Assembly (NCBI RefSeq): GCF_003609835.1 | Contig: NZ_AP017898.1 | Coordinates: forward strand, 992,001-1,056,000 | From: Sphingopyxis sp. FD7 | Lineage (GTDB): Bacteria > Pseudomonadota > Alphaproteobacteria > Sphingomonadales > Sphingomonadaceae | DNA length: 64,000 nt | Reading direction: 5' to 3' | Shown: piece after piece, positions 17,872 through 26,633 of the stretch | Numbering within the stretch: position 1 is the stretch's first letter | How the letters are laid out: the number at the start of each line of letters is the position of its first letter | Notes under the pieces: generated by a model | The model's input: only the letters and a program-made list of their open reading frames with translations | The model's database searches: none | Told to the model about the DNA's origin: nothing | Position numbers and translations under genes: made by a program

Positions 17872-18514
17872 GCAACCACTGGCGAGGTGCAGGATCTGCG
17901 CCGCGAAGCCCGCGCCCTGAAGGAATGCGTGGCCTACCTGACGCTCGAAAACCGTCTGCTAAAAAAGCATGATCGCGGATGGGGAGGGCGAAGAATGAGG
18001 TATCCCGCATCCGAGAAACTCGAGATCATCCGGCTCGTCGAGCAGTCGCCCCTGCCCACCAAGCGGACACTGGACCAGCTCGGCATTGCCCGCCGGACGT
18101 TCTACCGCTGGTATGACCGCTACCTCGAGGGCGGCCCGGAGGCGCTGGAGGATCGACCCTCGGCGCCGAGCCGGGTGTGGAACCGCATCGCGCCTGAAGT
18201 GCAGGATCAGATCGTCGAGATGGCGCTGGAGCAGACGGAGCTGTCACCGCGCGAACTGGCTGTGCGATTTACCGATGAACGCCAATACTTTGTGTCTGAA
18301 GCGACGGTTTACCGCCTGCTGAAAGCACACGACCTGATCACCAGTCCGGCATACGTCGTGGTGAAAGCCGCCGATGCGTTCCATACCAAGACCACCCGGC
18401 CGAACGAGATGTGGCAGACCGACTTCACCTACTTCAAGATCATCGGGTGGGGCTGGTTGTATCTCTCCACCGTGCTCGACGACTTCTCGCGCTACATCAT
18501 CGCCTGGGAAGCGA
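17872..18514 (+). pseudogene. IS3-family transposase remnant (left part)
   Basis: Lacks its beginning, cut by the IS256 element, and its end, cut by an IS5-family element. It opens with the zipper-like tail of OrfA (LRREARALKECVAYLTLEN), continues with MRYPASEKLEIIRLVEQS (17995 onward) and the start of the DDE domain (WQTDFTYFKIIGWGWLYL, then VLDDFSRYIIAWE). The next codons of the same protein (LCTNMRAEDVTDTLDL) are found at 19836-19883. Confidence 0.8.
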
Positions 18515-19821
18515 AGCTGGACACCCGCAACAACCGTGATTTTGGCGACTTGATTGGCCGCGGTGCGGCATGATGCCTACAGGATGACCGTTTGTGCGGA
18601 CAGATTGTCCTTTTTGCGCTGGTTTTGATGGGCTTTTCATCCGCTGCTGCGGATTTCGGGCGCACCTATGCCGTGGCTGCGCGCCGTTCGTGGAAGATCA
18701 GGCGGTCGAAGTTGTAGGCGAGGTTGGCGAGCGTGAGTTTGGCCTGAGCACGGGCAATGCCGATGGTGCGGATGAACAGGCCATAGCGGTTTTTCTGGTG
18801 CGCAAAGACATGCTCGACCCGTGCCCGGATCGCTGACTTTGCCGCATTGGCCCGCGCCATGCGCTCGGGCATCGGCTTGCCCTTGGGCTTGCGGCGATGA
18901 ATGCGGCTCTTGAGCATGTTGGCCTTGAGCCATGCCTCGTTCTTGCTGCTGCGATAGGCGCTGTCTGCCCAGACATCGCCAGCGGTGTTGCTCGTGTCGA
19001 TCACCCTGCGCAACTGGCGCCCGTCGCTGTCGGCTGCCGAGGTGACGGTTGCTTTGCGGATAAAGCCGTAGCGCCGATCGATGCTGATATGCGACTTGTA
19101 GCCGAACACCGGCGTGGCGATCTGCGGCAGCGGCGTCCCATCGGGACGATGGCGGACCTTGCCCCCTATCTTCACCGTCCAGCGCGCGTCGACATCCTTT
19201 TGGTGCGCCTTGTTCGGCTTGCCGCGCCAGATCTGCCTTGCCGACTTGCCCGCCTTGATCGCGGCCTTCTCGTCCTCGGTGTTGCGCTGCTTGGGCGCGG
19301 GCACCAGCGTGGCATCGACGATCTGACCGCCCATCGCCAGATATCCCGCCTCGCGCAGTTGCTGCTCGAACGCCTGCATCAAAGCCTCGAGCGTGCCGCT
19401 CTGTGTGAGCCGGTTGCGATAGTGGCGGATGGTGTTTTCGTCTGGCATCGCGCCGCCAAGGTCGAAGCCGAAGAAGCGCATCCAGCTCAGCCGATCCCGG
19501 ATCATGAACTCCATCCGCGCATCCGACAGATTATGCTGCGCCTGAACCACCAGTACCTTGAACATCGCCACAGGATCGAAGGCTGGCCGGCCGCCCTTGG
19601 CGCCGTCACTATAACCGAGGCCCTTGGTCAACAGCGGCCGGAAACGCTCGAACTCCACCGTGCCCGCCAAAACCTCCAGCGGGTCGCCGTCCTTGCTCAG
19701 CCGCTCCAGGTGCTCCGCCAGCGAAAACAGGCTGCGTGAGTGCATCAAACCTCTCCGTCCAATGCACAGAGTGAATCAGATCATGGCCCCAAACGCGAGG
19801 GGTTTTTGCGGGTGTCCAGCT
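18515..19821 (-). mobile_element. IS5-family element inserted in the IS3 remnant
   Basis: Ends share AGCTGGACACCCGCAA as an inverted repeat (18515-18530 and 19806-19821). The transposase gene is on the minus strand. The disrupted IS3-type frame resumes to the right. An exact target duplication could not be fixed. Confidence 0.75.
18666..19748 (-). CDS. IS5-family transposase (long form)
   Basis: A 360-residue DDE transposase. An N-terminal DUF772-like domain (FDPVAMFKVLVVQAQHNLSDARMEF, cut short here) is followed by the catalytic core: Asp in GGQIVDATLVPAPKQ, Asp in GDVWADSAYRSSKNE and Glu in RARVEHVFAHQKN. It ends LANLAYNFDRLIFHE. Distinct from the 955-bp element at 8734. Intact. Confidence 0.9.
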   Translation of the reverse strand: MMHSRSLFSLAEHLERLSKDGDPLEVLAGTVEFERFRPLLTKGLGYSDGAKGGRPAFDPVAMFKVLVVQAQHNLSDARMEFMIRDRLSWMRFFGFDLGGAMPDENTIRHYRNRLTQSGTLEALMQAFEQQLREAGYLAMGGQIVDATLVPAPKQRNTEDEKAAIKAGKSARQIWRGKPNKAHQKDVDARWTVKIGGKVRHRPDGTPLPQIATPVFGYKSHISIDRRYGFIRKATVTSAADSDGRQLRRVIDTSNTAGDVWADSAYRSSKNEAWLKANMLKSRIHRRKPKGKPMPERMARANAAKSAIRARVEHVFAHQKNRYGLFIRTIGIARAQAKLTLANLAYNFDRLIFHERRAATA

Positions 19822-19880
19822 GGCCAAAGGCCAACCTGTGCACCAACATGCGGGCAGAGGATGTAACCGACACGCTGGAT
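19822..19880 (+). pseudogene. IS3-family transposase remnant (right part)
   Basis: A short stretch coding NLCTNMRAEDVTDTLD, the expected continuation of the remnant at 17872-18514. It is then cut by the end of a further IS5-type fragment. Confidence 0.7.
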
Positions 19881-20129
19881 TTAGGCCGTAGACTCATTAG
19901 CAGCGATCCATAGGCGTGCACAGAAGAGCTTGATGGCGGCGAGGAAGTTGTCGCTTCGTTTGTCGTATCTGGTGGCTAAACCTCTGGCGTTTTTGAGCTT
20001 CCCGAAAAACCGTTCGACCAAATTGCGATAACGGTAGAGAAAACTGCTGAATGCGAAGCCTTTACGGCGGTTGCGCTTGACTGGGATGTTGGCGAAGCCT
20101 CCCTGTGAGTTAATCCGGCGGCGAATGGC
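19881..20129 (-). pseudogene. C-terminal fragment of another IS5-family transposase
   Basis: 83 codons in frame to the stop at 19881: RRKGFAFSSFLYRYRNLVE, RFFGKLKNARGLATRYDK and LAAIKLFCARLWIAANES, the C-terminal catalytic-Glu region of an IS5-group transposase. The beginning is cut by the IS3-family element starting at 20130. It is too degraded to be listed as a normal gene. Confidence 0.75.
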
Positions 20130-20189
20130 TGAGGTGGTCCCGCCTTCTTGGACAGTTTGGCGGCTAAGTTAAGCTAATCCCGGTTGTCG

Positions 20190-21080
20190 TTATGCCGCCT
20201 GTTTGATCATCAGATCATGGGGGGCATGCCCCCCATGATCTGATTGTCCGATCCGCCTATAGGCCTCGACTGGGGTTCTCCCGGCCAGGCCCGAGTGCGG
20301 ACGCTGGGTGTTGTAATAGGTGATCCACCGGCCAAGGCCAGCCCGCAGTTCCGATCCGGTCTCGAAGGCATGGAGATAGACGCATTCGTACTTCAGGGAT
20401 CGCCAGAGGCGCTCGATGAAGACGTTGTCCATCCACCGGCCCCGACCATCCATGCTGATGCGGACCTCAGCGTCGCGCAGCACGCTGGTGAAGGCCTGCG
20501 ACGTAAACTGGCTGCCCTGGTCTGTGTTGAAGATTTCTGGCTTGCCGAACCGGGCCAGCGCCTCCTCCAGCGCCGCGACGCAGAAGCCGGCGTCCATCGT
20601 GTTCGACAGGCGCCAGGCCAGCACCTTGCGGCTCGCCCAGTCCATGATCGCCACCAGGTAGAGGAACCCGCGCCGCATGGGGATGTATGTCACATCGGCG
20701 CACCACACGTGGTTCGGCCGCTCGATCGTCAGCTTGCGCAGCAAGTATGGATAGATCCGGTGCTGCGGGTGCGGATCGCTCGTGCGCGGCCGCTGGTAGA
20801 TCGGCGTCAGCCCCATCTTCGCCATCAACCGCCGTGCCCGACGGCGACCGACCTCGTGTCCGGCACGCCGCAGGTGCCGCGCCATCTGGCGGCTGCCGTA
20901 CCATGGGCAGTCCAGGAACGCCGTGTCGATCACCGTCATCAGCGCCAGCGTCTCGTCCGTTTCCGGCACCGGTGCGTAGTAATAGGATGAGCGGCTGATC
21001 CGCAGCAAACGGCACTGTGTCGAGATCGACAGGCGGTGGTGAGCAGGTTCAACCATCGCCCGCCTCCAGTCCACGCTCAT
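20190..21080 (-). CDS. IS3-family transposase OrfB
   Basis: A 296-residue rve/DDE protein: HTH_21 region (STQCRLLRISRSSYYY), Asp in NHVWCADVTYIPMRRG, Asp in FNTDQGSQFTSQAF and Glu in DNVFIERLWRSLKYE, then YYNTQRPHSGLAGRTPVEAY. Its last ~18 codons run through a 36-bp perfect palindrome, giving an unusual tail after the family's normal ending. It overlaps the end of orfA by 4 nt; a programmed frameshift product is expected. Confidence 0.9.
   Translation of the reverse strand: MSVDWRRAMVEPAHHRLSISTQCRLLRISRSSYYYAPVPETDETLALMTVIDTAFLDCPWYGSRQMARHLRRAGHEVGRRRARRLMAKMGLTPIYQRPRTSDPHPQHRIYPYLLRKLTIERPNHVWCADVTYIPMRRGFLYLVAIMDWASRKVLAWRLSNTMDAGFCVAALEEALARFGKPEIFNTDQGSQFTSQAFTSVLRDAEVRISMDGRGRWMDNVFIERLWRSLKYECVYLHAFETGSELRAGLGRWITYYNTQRPHSGLAGRTPVEAYRRIGQSDHGGHAPHDLMIKQAA
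20209..20244. repeat. 36-bp perfect palindrome with CATG centre, inside IS3 orfB
   Basis: Arms of 16 bp (20209-20224 and 20229-20244) flank CATG; the inner arm is a G6/C6 run. It falls in the last codons of orfB. A palindrome of identical layout lies in the neighbouring IS256 element at 22788-22823. Confidence 0.9.
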
Positions 21081-21361
21081 CGACCGAAGGCTTTCGCTAA
21101 AAAATCCCGCTCCACCACCAGTTGCCCAATCTTGGCGTGCAGTTTCTCTACCTCGCTCTCGCTGATAACCTTAGCCGCATCGCCGGCCCCGGAGAAGGTG
21201 CCTGCCATCCCATCGATGGCCTGGCGTTTCCACGATGCGATCATCGTGTGATGCACGCCATGCTTGGCTGCCAGCTCCGCCAGCGTCAGGTCGCCCCGGA
21301 TCGCCTCCAGCGCCACCTTGGCTTTGAAATCCGCGCTGTAGCGCTTTCTCGTCGTCTTCAT
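21077..21361 (-). CDS. IS3-family transposase OrfA
   Basis: A 94-residue HTH_Tnp_1 protein: KRYSADFKAKVALEAIRGD, then LAAKHGVHHTMIASWKRQA, and a heptad-like C-terminus (SESEVEKLHAKIGQLVVE). Its stop overlaps the start of orfB. Confidence 0.9.
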   Translation of the reverse strand: MKTTRKRYSADFKAKVALEAIRGDLTLAELAAKHGVHHTMIASWKRQAIDGMAGTFSGAGDAAKVISESEVEKLHAKIGQLVVERDFLAKAFGR

Positions 21362-21499
21362 TCCCGTACCAATCCATCAGGTCGGGATTAGCTTAGCATC
21401 CTGTCCAGAAAACCGGCACCACCTCAGACAGTCGGGCAGCGATCGAGGTCGTGTCCGTCAATGTGGTGTAAATTCGGGTGTGGCCAGCGGGCTTCATTT

Positions 21500-22711
21500 T
21501 CAGGCGGCCTTTGGTGTAATCTGTAGCGGCTGAGCCTCCTCGATTGTTGGTGTGGCGAGCGCTGCCATGCCCTCGATCTGCATGTAGCGGTGCTGGAGCT
21601 GGTATTCGTCGTTCTGCTCGAGCAGGACGGCGCCGACGAGGCGGATGATGCTGTCCTCGTTGGGGAAGATGCCGACGACATCGGCGCGGCGCTTGACCTC
21701 CTTGTTCAGCCGTTCGAGCGGATTGGTGCTGTGGAGCTTGACCCGGTGCTGCTCAGGGAAGGTCATGTAGGCGAGCACGTCATGCTCGGCTTCATCCATG
21801 CAGGTGCCAAGCTTCGGCCAGCGGGCGCGCAGCTGGTCGGCAACCTGACGCCAGACCTGTGTCGCAGCGGCATGATCGGGCTGGAGGAAGACCTGGCGGA
21901 TGGCGGCGGCAACAACGGTGTTCTGGCCCTTGGGAACGTAGGCCAGCGCATTGCGCATGAAGTGGACACGGCAGCGCTGCCAGGTGGCGCTGAGGACGCG
22001 GGTGATCGCTGCCTTGAGGCCTTCGTGGGCATCCGAGATGACCAGCTTGACCCCTGTCAGACCGCGCCGGGCGAGGTCCTTGAGGAAGTCTGACCAGAAC
22101 ACCTCTGCCTCCGAAGGGCCGATGTGCAGGCCGACGATCTCGCGCTTGCCCTCGGTGTTGACGGCAACGGCGATTATCGCGGCAACGCTGACGATCCGGC
22201 CGCCCTGGCGCACCTTCAGGTAAGTGGCATCGAGCCAGAGGTAGGGCCAGTCGCCGGCAAGCGGGCGCTTGAGGAAGGCATGGACGCGCTCGTCGATGTC
22301 CTTGCACAGCTTCGAGACCGAGGATTTGGAGATGCCGGTCATGCCCATGGCCTGCACCAGATCATCGACGCGCCGGGTGCTGACGCCGGCGATCCACGCC
22401 TCCTGGATCACGGCGACCAAGGCCTTCTCGACTGTCTTTCGCGGCTCCAGGAAGCCCGGGAAGTAGGCGCCGGTCCGCAGCTTGGGGATCCTCAGGTTGA
22501 GCGTGCCGAGCCGGGTATCGAGGCTGCGGTCGCGGTAGCCGTTGCGCCAGGTCGTCCGCTCGCCGGAACGCTCGTGCCGGGCGGCACCGACCAGGCCCTC
22601 GACGTCGGCCTCCATGATGATCTGCAATACGCTTTCGGCAATGGTGCGCAGAAAATCTCCATCTCCGCTCTTCGCCAAAAGCTCGGCAAGCGGTAGTCTG
22701 TCTTCGGTCAT
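21500..22711 (-). CDS. IS256-family transposase (second type)
   Basis: A 403-residue mutator-type transposase from MTEDRLPLAELL; an earlier in-frame ATG would read through the 36-bp palindrome. DDE residues: Asp in YLWLDATYLKVRQGG, Asp in KLVISDAHEGLKAAI and Glu in STNPLERLNKEVKRR, with the QRCRVHFMRN motif. Clearly different in sequence from the IS256 transposase at 16590. Confidence 0.92.
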   Translation of the reverse strand: MTEDRLPLAELLAKSGDGDFLRTIAESVLQIIMEADVEGLVGAARHERSGERTTWRNGYRDRSLDTRLGTLNLRIPKLRTGAYFPGFLEPRKTVEKALVAVIQEAWIAGVSTRRVDDLVQAMGMTGISKSSVSKLCKDIDERVHAFLKRPLAGDWPYLWLDATYLKVRQGGRIVSVAAIIAVAVNTEGKREIVGLHIGPSEAEVFWSDFLKDLARRGLTGVKLVISDAHEGLKAAITRVLSATWQRCRVHFMRNALAYVPKGQNTVVAAAIRQVFLQPDHAAATQVWRQVADQLRARWPKLGTCMDEAEHDVLAYMTFPEQHRVKLHSTNPLERLNKEVKRRADVVGIFPNEDSIIRLVGAVLLEQNDEYQLQHRYMQIEGMAALATPTIEEAQPLQITPKAA

Positions 22712-22787
22712 CGGGATCAACTCCTTGGTTGGTGTGAAGTCTGGAAACTCCACCTTACCAATGAGCCCGGTGGCCACCGAGATCGAA

Positions 22788-22823
22788 ATCGCATGGGGTG
22801 GGGCATGCCCCACCCCATGCGAT
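22788..22823. repeat. 36-bp perfect palindrome with CATG centre, upstream of IS256 transposase
   Basis: Two 16-bp arms (22788-22803 and 22808-22823) around CATG, with GGGGTGGGG in the inner arm. It lies between the right terminal repeat and the transposase start. A hairpin here could block transcription or translation entering from outside the element. Confidence 0.9.
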
Positions 22824-22863
22824 CACCTCAATCTACACCAGAAATTACACCACGAACGCGGAC

Positions 22864-23263
22864 GCTAACGCGATCGATAATCAAAGTCCCCCTGCTGAAC
22901 GGGACAGGCAACGATTCACGCTCACAATGGCGGCTGGTTGATGCGGCTTGGCTAGGTCGGCTGTGTGATCAGCCCGCCAGTGTCGCAATCTTGCCAATTG
23001 TTGGTGAGGCGATGGAGCCGACCCTCTGCAATGGCGACGAGGTTATGATTAGCCGAGTTCGCGCCCAGGAGAGCGTGCGTGAAGGCCTTTATGCCATCCG
23101 TGGGTCTTCTGAAATCTTCGTGAGGCGGATAGCGATCGACCCAACGAAGAACCGTCTGACCGTTCTGACCGATCACCCCGCATATCCGAGTTGGCAGGGC
23201 ATCCAGCGCAAGGGCGTCGATATTGTCGGCCGGGTGATTTGGATCGGAGCTCGGGTGGCTTAG
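22864..23263 (+). pseudogene. S24/LexA-like peptidase domain fragment, beheaded by IS256
   Basis: Open from the insertion edge to a stop at 23263, about 132 codons. The fold is recognisable: VAILPIVGEAMEPTLCNGDEVMI, GLYAIRGSSEIFVRR and a closing GRVIWIGARVA. The position of the catalytic Ser in the usual G-D-S-M-E-P-T motif is Ala, and the usual Lys in VKR is Arg, so the domain looks catalytically dead. The N-terminal DNA-binding half is missing. It was probably a repressor-like regulator of the left element. Confidence 0.75.
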
Positions 23264-23473
23264 CTGTCTTGTTTCGCCGTGATGCTCGATGCTCTTAACG
23301 GCCATCCCAGCCGGTGATGCTGGTGCCGAGCAAAGATGGGTTTAGCAGTCGCGCTGGCTGGGTGGTGAAACGACGACTCGCTCAAGCGCAGTCGGACAAC
23401 GGGCTAGCCATGAATCCTTCACCGTGAACGCTGATGTGTGGAGCCTGAGCCGCCGCAGCGCCGAATTTGCGCG

Positions 23474-23496
23474 CTGCTACCTAGAGAGCTACCTAG
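23474..23496. repeat. Putative integrase arm-type site next to the left att copy
   Basis: A 23-bp motif with GCTACCTAG directly repeated at 12-bp spacing. The identical 23 bp occur at 34051-34073. In both places the motif ends exactly 60 bp before the 50-bp att repeat. The rest of 23264-23556 shows no gene. Confidence 0.65.
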
Positions 23497-23556
23497 AACG
23501 AAAACGCTCCCGGTCGCTCGATCCGACGAGCTTTGTATCCGATTGAAAAATATGGG

Positions 23557-23606
23557 GAAAGTGGTGGACGCACTAGGGCTCGAACCTAGGACCCGCTGAT
23601 TAAGAG
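23557..23606. repeat. att repeat: displaced 3' part of tRNA-Lys
   Basis: 50 bp identical to 34134-34183, covering the tRNA-Lys 3' half from the anticodon loop through CCA. The 5' half of a tRNA does not follow (the sequence diverges after AAGAG), so this is an attachment site rather than a tRNA gene. It marks the junction between the left element and the copper island. Confidence 0.9.
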
Positions 23607-23671
23607 CAATCTTTCCGTCCGGATGTGTTCGCGAGCGACCGCATCGATGTGCAGGTGTCCAGAGGATCTGG

Positions 23672-24061
23672 TCAACTGACTGCGATCCCGTCGAGGATCG
23701 GACAATCGGGTCTGCTGTCGCCGCTGCACCCTTCGGCCAGTTCCAGCAAGGCGCGCCGCATGGCTTCAAGTGCTGCGGCCTTGCGACCAAGGTCATCGGC
23801 ATGTGCCAGGGCAACGGCCTTCACTTCACTGCTCGTCCGCTCGCGGTTGTCCCATAGGCCGAGGAGAGTGGTGATCTCCTCAAGCGAGAAGCCAAGGCCG
23901 CGGGCGTTGGCAATGAAGCGCAGGCGCTCGATCGATTGCGGCGAATAATCCCTGTAACCATTGTCGCGTCGGTCAGGGGGCGGCATCAACCCTACGCGCT
24001 CATAGTGCCGGATCATCCGCTCCGACACGCCAGTGGTCTTCGATGCCTGTCCGATGTTCAT
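23672..24061 (-). CDS. cueR: CueR-type copper-responsive MerR regulator
   Basis: A protein of 129 residues from MNIGQASKTTGVSERMIRHYERVG; the longer open frame upstream is read-through. It has a MerR winged helix (residues 1-70), a dimerisation helix and a metal loop C-SGDSRPD-C-PIL with the two Cys eight residues apart, as in Cu(I)-specific CueR. It is expected to activate the copA promoter at 26634-26660 in response to Cu(I). The ATG overlaps the stop of the DUF2933 gene (ATGA), so it is the last gene of the copA unit. Confidence 0.88.
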   Translation of the reverse strand: MNIGQASKTTGVSERMIRHYERVGLMPPPDRRDNGYRDYSPQSIERLRFIANARGLGFSLEEITTLLGLWDNRERTSSEVKAVALAHADDLGRKAAALEAMRRALLELAEGCSGDSRPDCPILDGIAVS

Positions 24062-24261
24062 GGCCGCTGTTCGCCGAACTTCGGGTAGCGTCCTTGGTGG
24101 TGGCCGCCATGGAAGAAGTGCAGCAGCGGGCAGGCGAACAGGAATGCGTAAGGGATCAGCCCGAAGAAGTGCTGCCGGTGTTCCGGATAGAGCAGGAAAG
24201 CGGCGATCAGCGCGCCCGATGCCGCGGCCAGCAACCACGCGCGCTTGCTGGAAAGGCTCAT
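24058..24261 (-). CDS. DUF2933 small membrane protein
   Basis: 67 residues with two hydrophobic segments (AWLLAAASGALIAAFLLY and FGLIPYAFLFACPLLHFF) followed by a His-rich tail HGGHHQGR. DUF2933 proteins are regularly found in copper and silver resistance clusters, but no molecular role is established. It overlaps copA by 4 nt and cueR by 4 nt, making a tightly coupled three-gene unit. Confidence 0.8.
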   Translation of the reverse strand: MSLSSKRAWLLAAASGALIAAFLLYPEHRQHFFGLIPYAFLFACPLLHFFHGGHHQGRYPKFGEQRP

Positions 24262-26603
24262 AGCGCAATCCTCCTGAGACGCAGCGAATTACCGATGACG
24301 CTGACCGAGGAAAGTGCCATTGCAGCCGCTGCGATGATCGGTGAAAGCATGATGCCGAACAGCGGGTAGAGCGCGCCCGCAGCCACCGGGATACCAGCGA
24401 CGTTGTAGGCAAAGGCGAAGAACAGGTTCTGCCGGATGTTGGTCATGGTTGCGTGGCTTAGGTGCCGGGCACGCGCTATCCCTGTCAAATCGCCCTTGAG
24501 CAGTGTGATGCCCGCGCTTTCGATCGCAACGTCTGTGCCGGTGCCCATGGCGATGCCGACATCGGCAGCAGCAAGCGCGGGGGCGTCGTTCACACCGTCG
24601 CCTGCCATCGCCACGATCCTGCCTTCGTCCCTCAAGCGCTTCACGATCGCGCTCTTCTGATCGGGCAGGACATCGGCTTCGATGTCGTCAATGCCGAGCC
24701 GCCGCGCGATGGCCTCAGCTGTGATGCGATTGTCTCCGGTCAACATGATGACATGGATGCCCGCTTCGGCCAGCGCCTTGAGCGCGGCAGGCGTGGTCTG
24801 TTTAACCGGATCGGCAATGCCGATGGCACCCGCAGCACGGCCATCAATGCCAAGGAAAATTGCGGTCGCCCCGTCAGCGCGCAGGGCGTCAGCACGCCTC
24901 GCCAGTTGGGCAGTCGAGATACCCTGCTCCTCAAGAAAGCGGGCATTGCCAGCAACAAGCCGATGTCCATCGACGATGCCGGTGATGCCCTTGCCGACGG
25001 GCTGATCGACGTCGCCAGGTTCACTGATTGCGAGACCCTTGGCTTCTGCATCCCGGACAATGGCCAGGGCCAGCGGATGCTCGCTGCTGCGTTCGAGGCT
25101 GGCGGCAAGGCGCAGAACCTCTTGGCTGTTGAACCCCTCGGCCGTCTCGATCGCGACCACCGCAGGCTTGCCTTCGGTGAGCGTGCCGGTCTTGTCGACG
25201 ACAAGGGTATCGACCTTTTCCATGCGTTCGAGCGCCTCGGCATTCTTGATAAGGATACCGGCCTGGGCACCGCGTCCGACCCCCACCATGATCGACATCG
25301 GGGTTGCTAGACCAAGCGCACAGGGACAGGCGATGATCAGCACGGTCACCGCTGCAATCAGGCCATAGCCCATCGCCGGCGACGGGCCGACCAGGGACCA
25401 GACGACGAATGCGATCACCGCGACAGCGATCACCGCCGGCACGAACCAGCCAGACACGGCATCTGCAAGCCGCTGGATTGGCGCACGACTGCGCTGGGCT
25501 TCTGCCACCATCTGGACGATGCGTGCCAGCATGGTGTCGCGCCCAATCTTCTCGGCGCGCATCACGAGGCCACCGGTCTGATTTATCGTGCCGCCAATCA
25601 GCTTCGACGCTGCCTCCTTGATCACCGGCATGGACTCGCCAGTCACCATCGATTCATCGACCGTGCCGCGGCCGTCCAGCACCACGCCATCGACCGGCAC
25701 CTTTTCGCCAGGGCGAATGCGCAAAGTGTCGCCGACCATTACCTGGTCGAGGGTGATCTCCTCGTCGCTGCCATCGGGACGAACCCGGCGGGCGAGCTTG
25801 GGCGAAAGGTCGAGCAATGCGCGGATTGCGCCACTGGTCGTCTCGCGGGCATGCAGTTCAAGCAGTTGGCCAAGCAAGACCAGGACGGTAATGACCGCTG
25901 CCGCCTCAAAATAGACCGCGACCGAGCCGTCCATCGCGCGAAACGCGGCCGGAAAAATGCCAGGCGCGAGCGTCGCCGCCATGCTGTAGGCCCAAGCGAC
26001 TCCGGTCCCCATCGCGATCAGGGTGAACATGTTGAGATTGCGGCTCTTGATCGAGGCCAGGCCGCGTTCAAAAAAGGGCCAGCCAGCCCAGATAACCACT
26101 GGCGTTGCCAGCACCATCTGAACCAGGTTGCCGATGTTCCCATCCAGATAATGGCGCAGTCCTCTCAAGTGTCCGCCCATCTCGAGTGCCACTACCGGCA
26201 AGGCGAGGATGAGCCCGATCACAAAGCGCCGCTTCATGTCGGCATATTCCGGTGACGGTCCATCGCTGAGCGTCGGGGTCATCGGTTCCAGGGCCATGCC
26301 GCAGATCGGGCAGCTTCCCGGCCCTGCTTGCTGAACCTCCGGATGCATCGGGCAGGTCCAGATCGCGCCTTCTGGCACCGGTTCTGTCGGGCGCGGCGCA
26401 TCAATCACATAGCGCGCCGGATGAGCTTCGAACTTGGTCAGACAGCCAGAGCTGCAGAAGTAGTGATGGGCGCCGTCATGGGTGGCGACATGCGTCGTCG
26501 TCGCAGGGTCAACGCTCATTCCGCAGATGGGGTCAATCACCATTCCTGGAGCCTTCGATCCGGAATGGGCGCATTTCGCATGGTCGTGATGCGACTCGGT
26601 CAT
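24258..26603 (-). CDS. copA: Copper-exporting P1B-type ATPase CopA
   Basis: A protein of 781 residues from MTESHHDHAKC; the upstream in-frame ATG at 26648 lies inside the operator, and AGGAG precedes 26603. N-terminal metal-binding parts: a YHS-like segment (DPICGMSVDP ... HHYFCSSGC) and a heavy-metal-binding repeat (WTCPMHPEV ... CPICGMALEP) instead of the usual HMA domain. ATPase landmarks in order: TGES, ACPCALGLATP (CPC in TM6), DKTGTLTEGKP (phosphorylated Asp), SEHPLA, MLTGDN and GDGVNDAP. It pumps Cu(I) from the cytoplasm to the periplasm. Confidence 0.92.
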   Translation of the reverse strand: MTESHHDHAKCAHSGSKAPGMVIDPICGMSVDPATTTHVATHDGAHHYFCSSGCLTKFEAHPARYVIDAPRPTEPVPEGAIWTCPMHPEVQQAGPGSCPICGMALEPMTPTLSDGPSPEYADMKRRFVIGLILALPVVALEMGGHLRGLRHYLDGNIGNLVQMVLATPVVIWAGWPFFERGLASIKSRNLNMFTLIAMGTGVAWAYSMAATLAPGIFPAAFRAMDGSVAVYFEAAAVITVLVLLGQLLELHARETTSGAIRALLDLSPKLARRVRPDGSDEEITLDQVMVGDTLRIRPGEKVPVDGVVLDGRGTVDESMVTGESMPVIKEAASKLIGGTINQTGGLVMRAEKIGRDTMLARIVQMVAEAQRSRAPIQRLADAVSGWFVPAVIAVAVIAFVVWSLVGPSPAMGYGLIAAVTVLIIACPCALGLATPMSIMVGVGRGAQAGILIKNAEALERMEKVDTLVVDKTGTLTEGKPAVVAIETAEGFNSQEVLRLAASLERSSEHPLALAIVRDAEAKGLAISEPGDVDQPVGKGITGIVDGHRLVAGNARFLEEQGISTAQLARRADALRADGATAIFLGIDGRAAGAIGIADPVKQTTPAALKALAEAGIHVIMLTGDNRITAEAIARRLGIDDIEADVLPDQKSAIVKRLRDEGRIVAMAGDGVNDAPALAAADVGIAMGTGTDVAIESAGITLLKGDLTGIARARHLSHATMTNIRQNLFFAFAYNVAGIPVAAGALYPLFGIMLSPIIAAAAMALSSVSVIGNSLRLRRIAL

Positions 26604-26633
26604 ACTTCGTGCTCCTCTGGTCGCACCTCTCAT

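Larger units (their letters stand above)
20130..21426 (-). mobile_element. IS3-family element
   Basis: Left end TGAGGTGGTCCCG; right end on the opposite strand TGAGGTGGTGCCG, both followed after about 7 bp by TGGACAG. It carries orfA and orfB on the minus strand. No clear 3-4 bp duplication is seen, consistent with later rearrangement. Confidence 0.88.
21453..22863 (-). mobile_element. Second IS256-family element
   Basis: Imperfect ends: GTCCGTCAATGTGGTGTAA at the left, and on the opposite strand GTCCGCGTTCGTGGTGTAA at the right. The boundaries are approximate to a few bases. No target duplication is seen. It separates an S24-type gene fragment from whatever preceded it. Confidence 0.8.

Noticed and set aside
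1..23556. Complete conjugation machinery in the left element
   Set aside because: Only a VirB1-like transglycosylase is present; no relaxase, coupling protein or VirB4/VirD4 genes are visible.
23557..23606. Possible second tRNA-Lys gene
   Set aside because: Only the 3' half is present; the sequence departs from tRNA after the anticodon loop. It is an attachment repeat.
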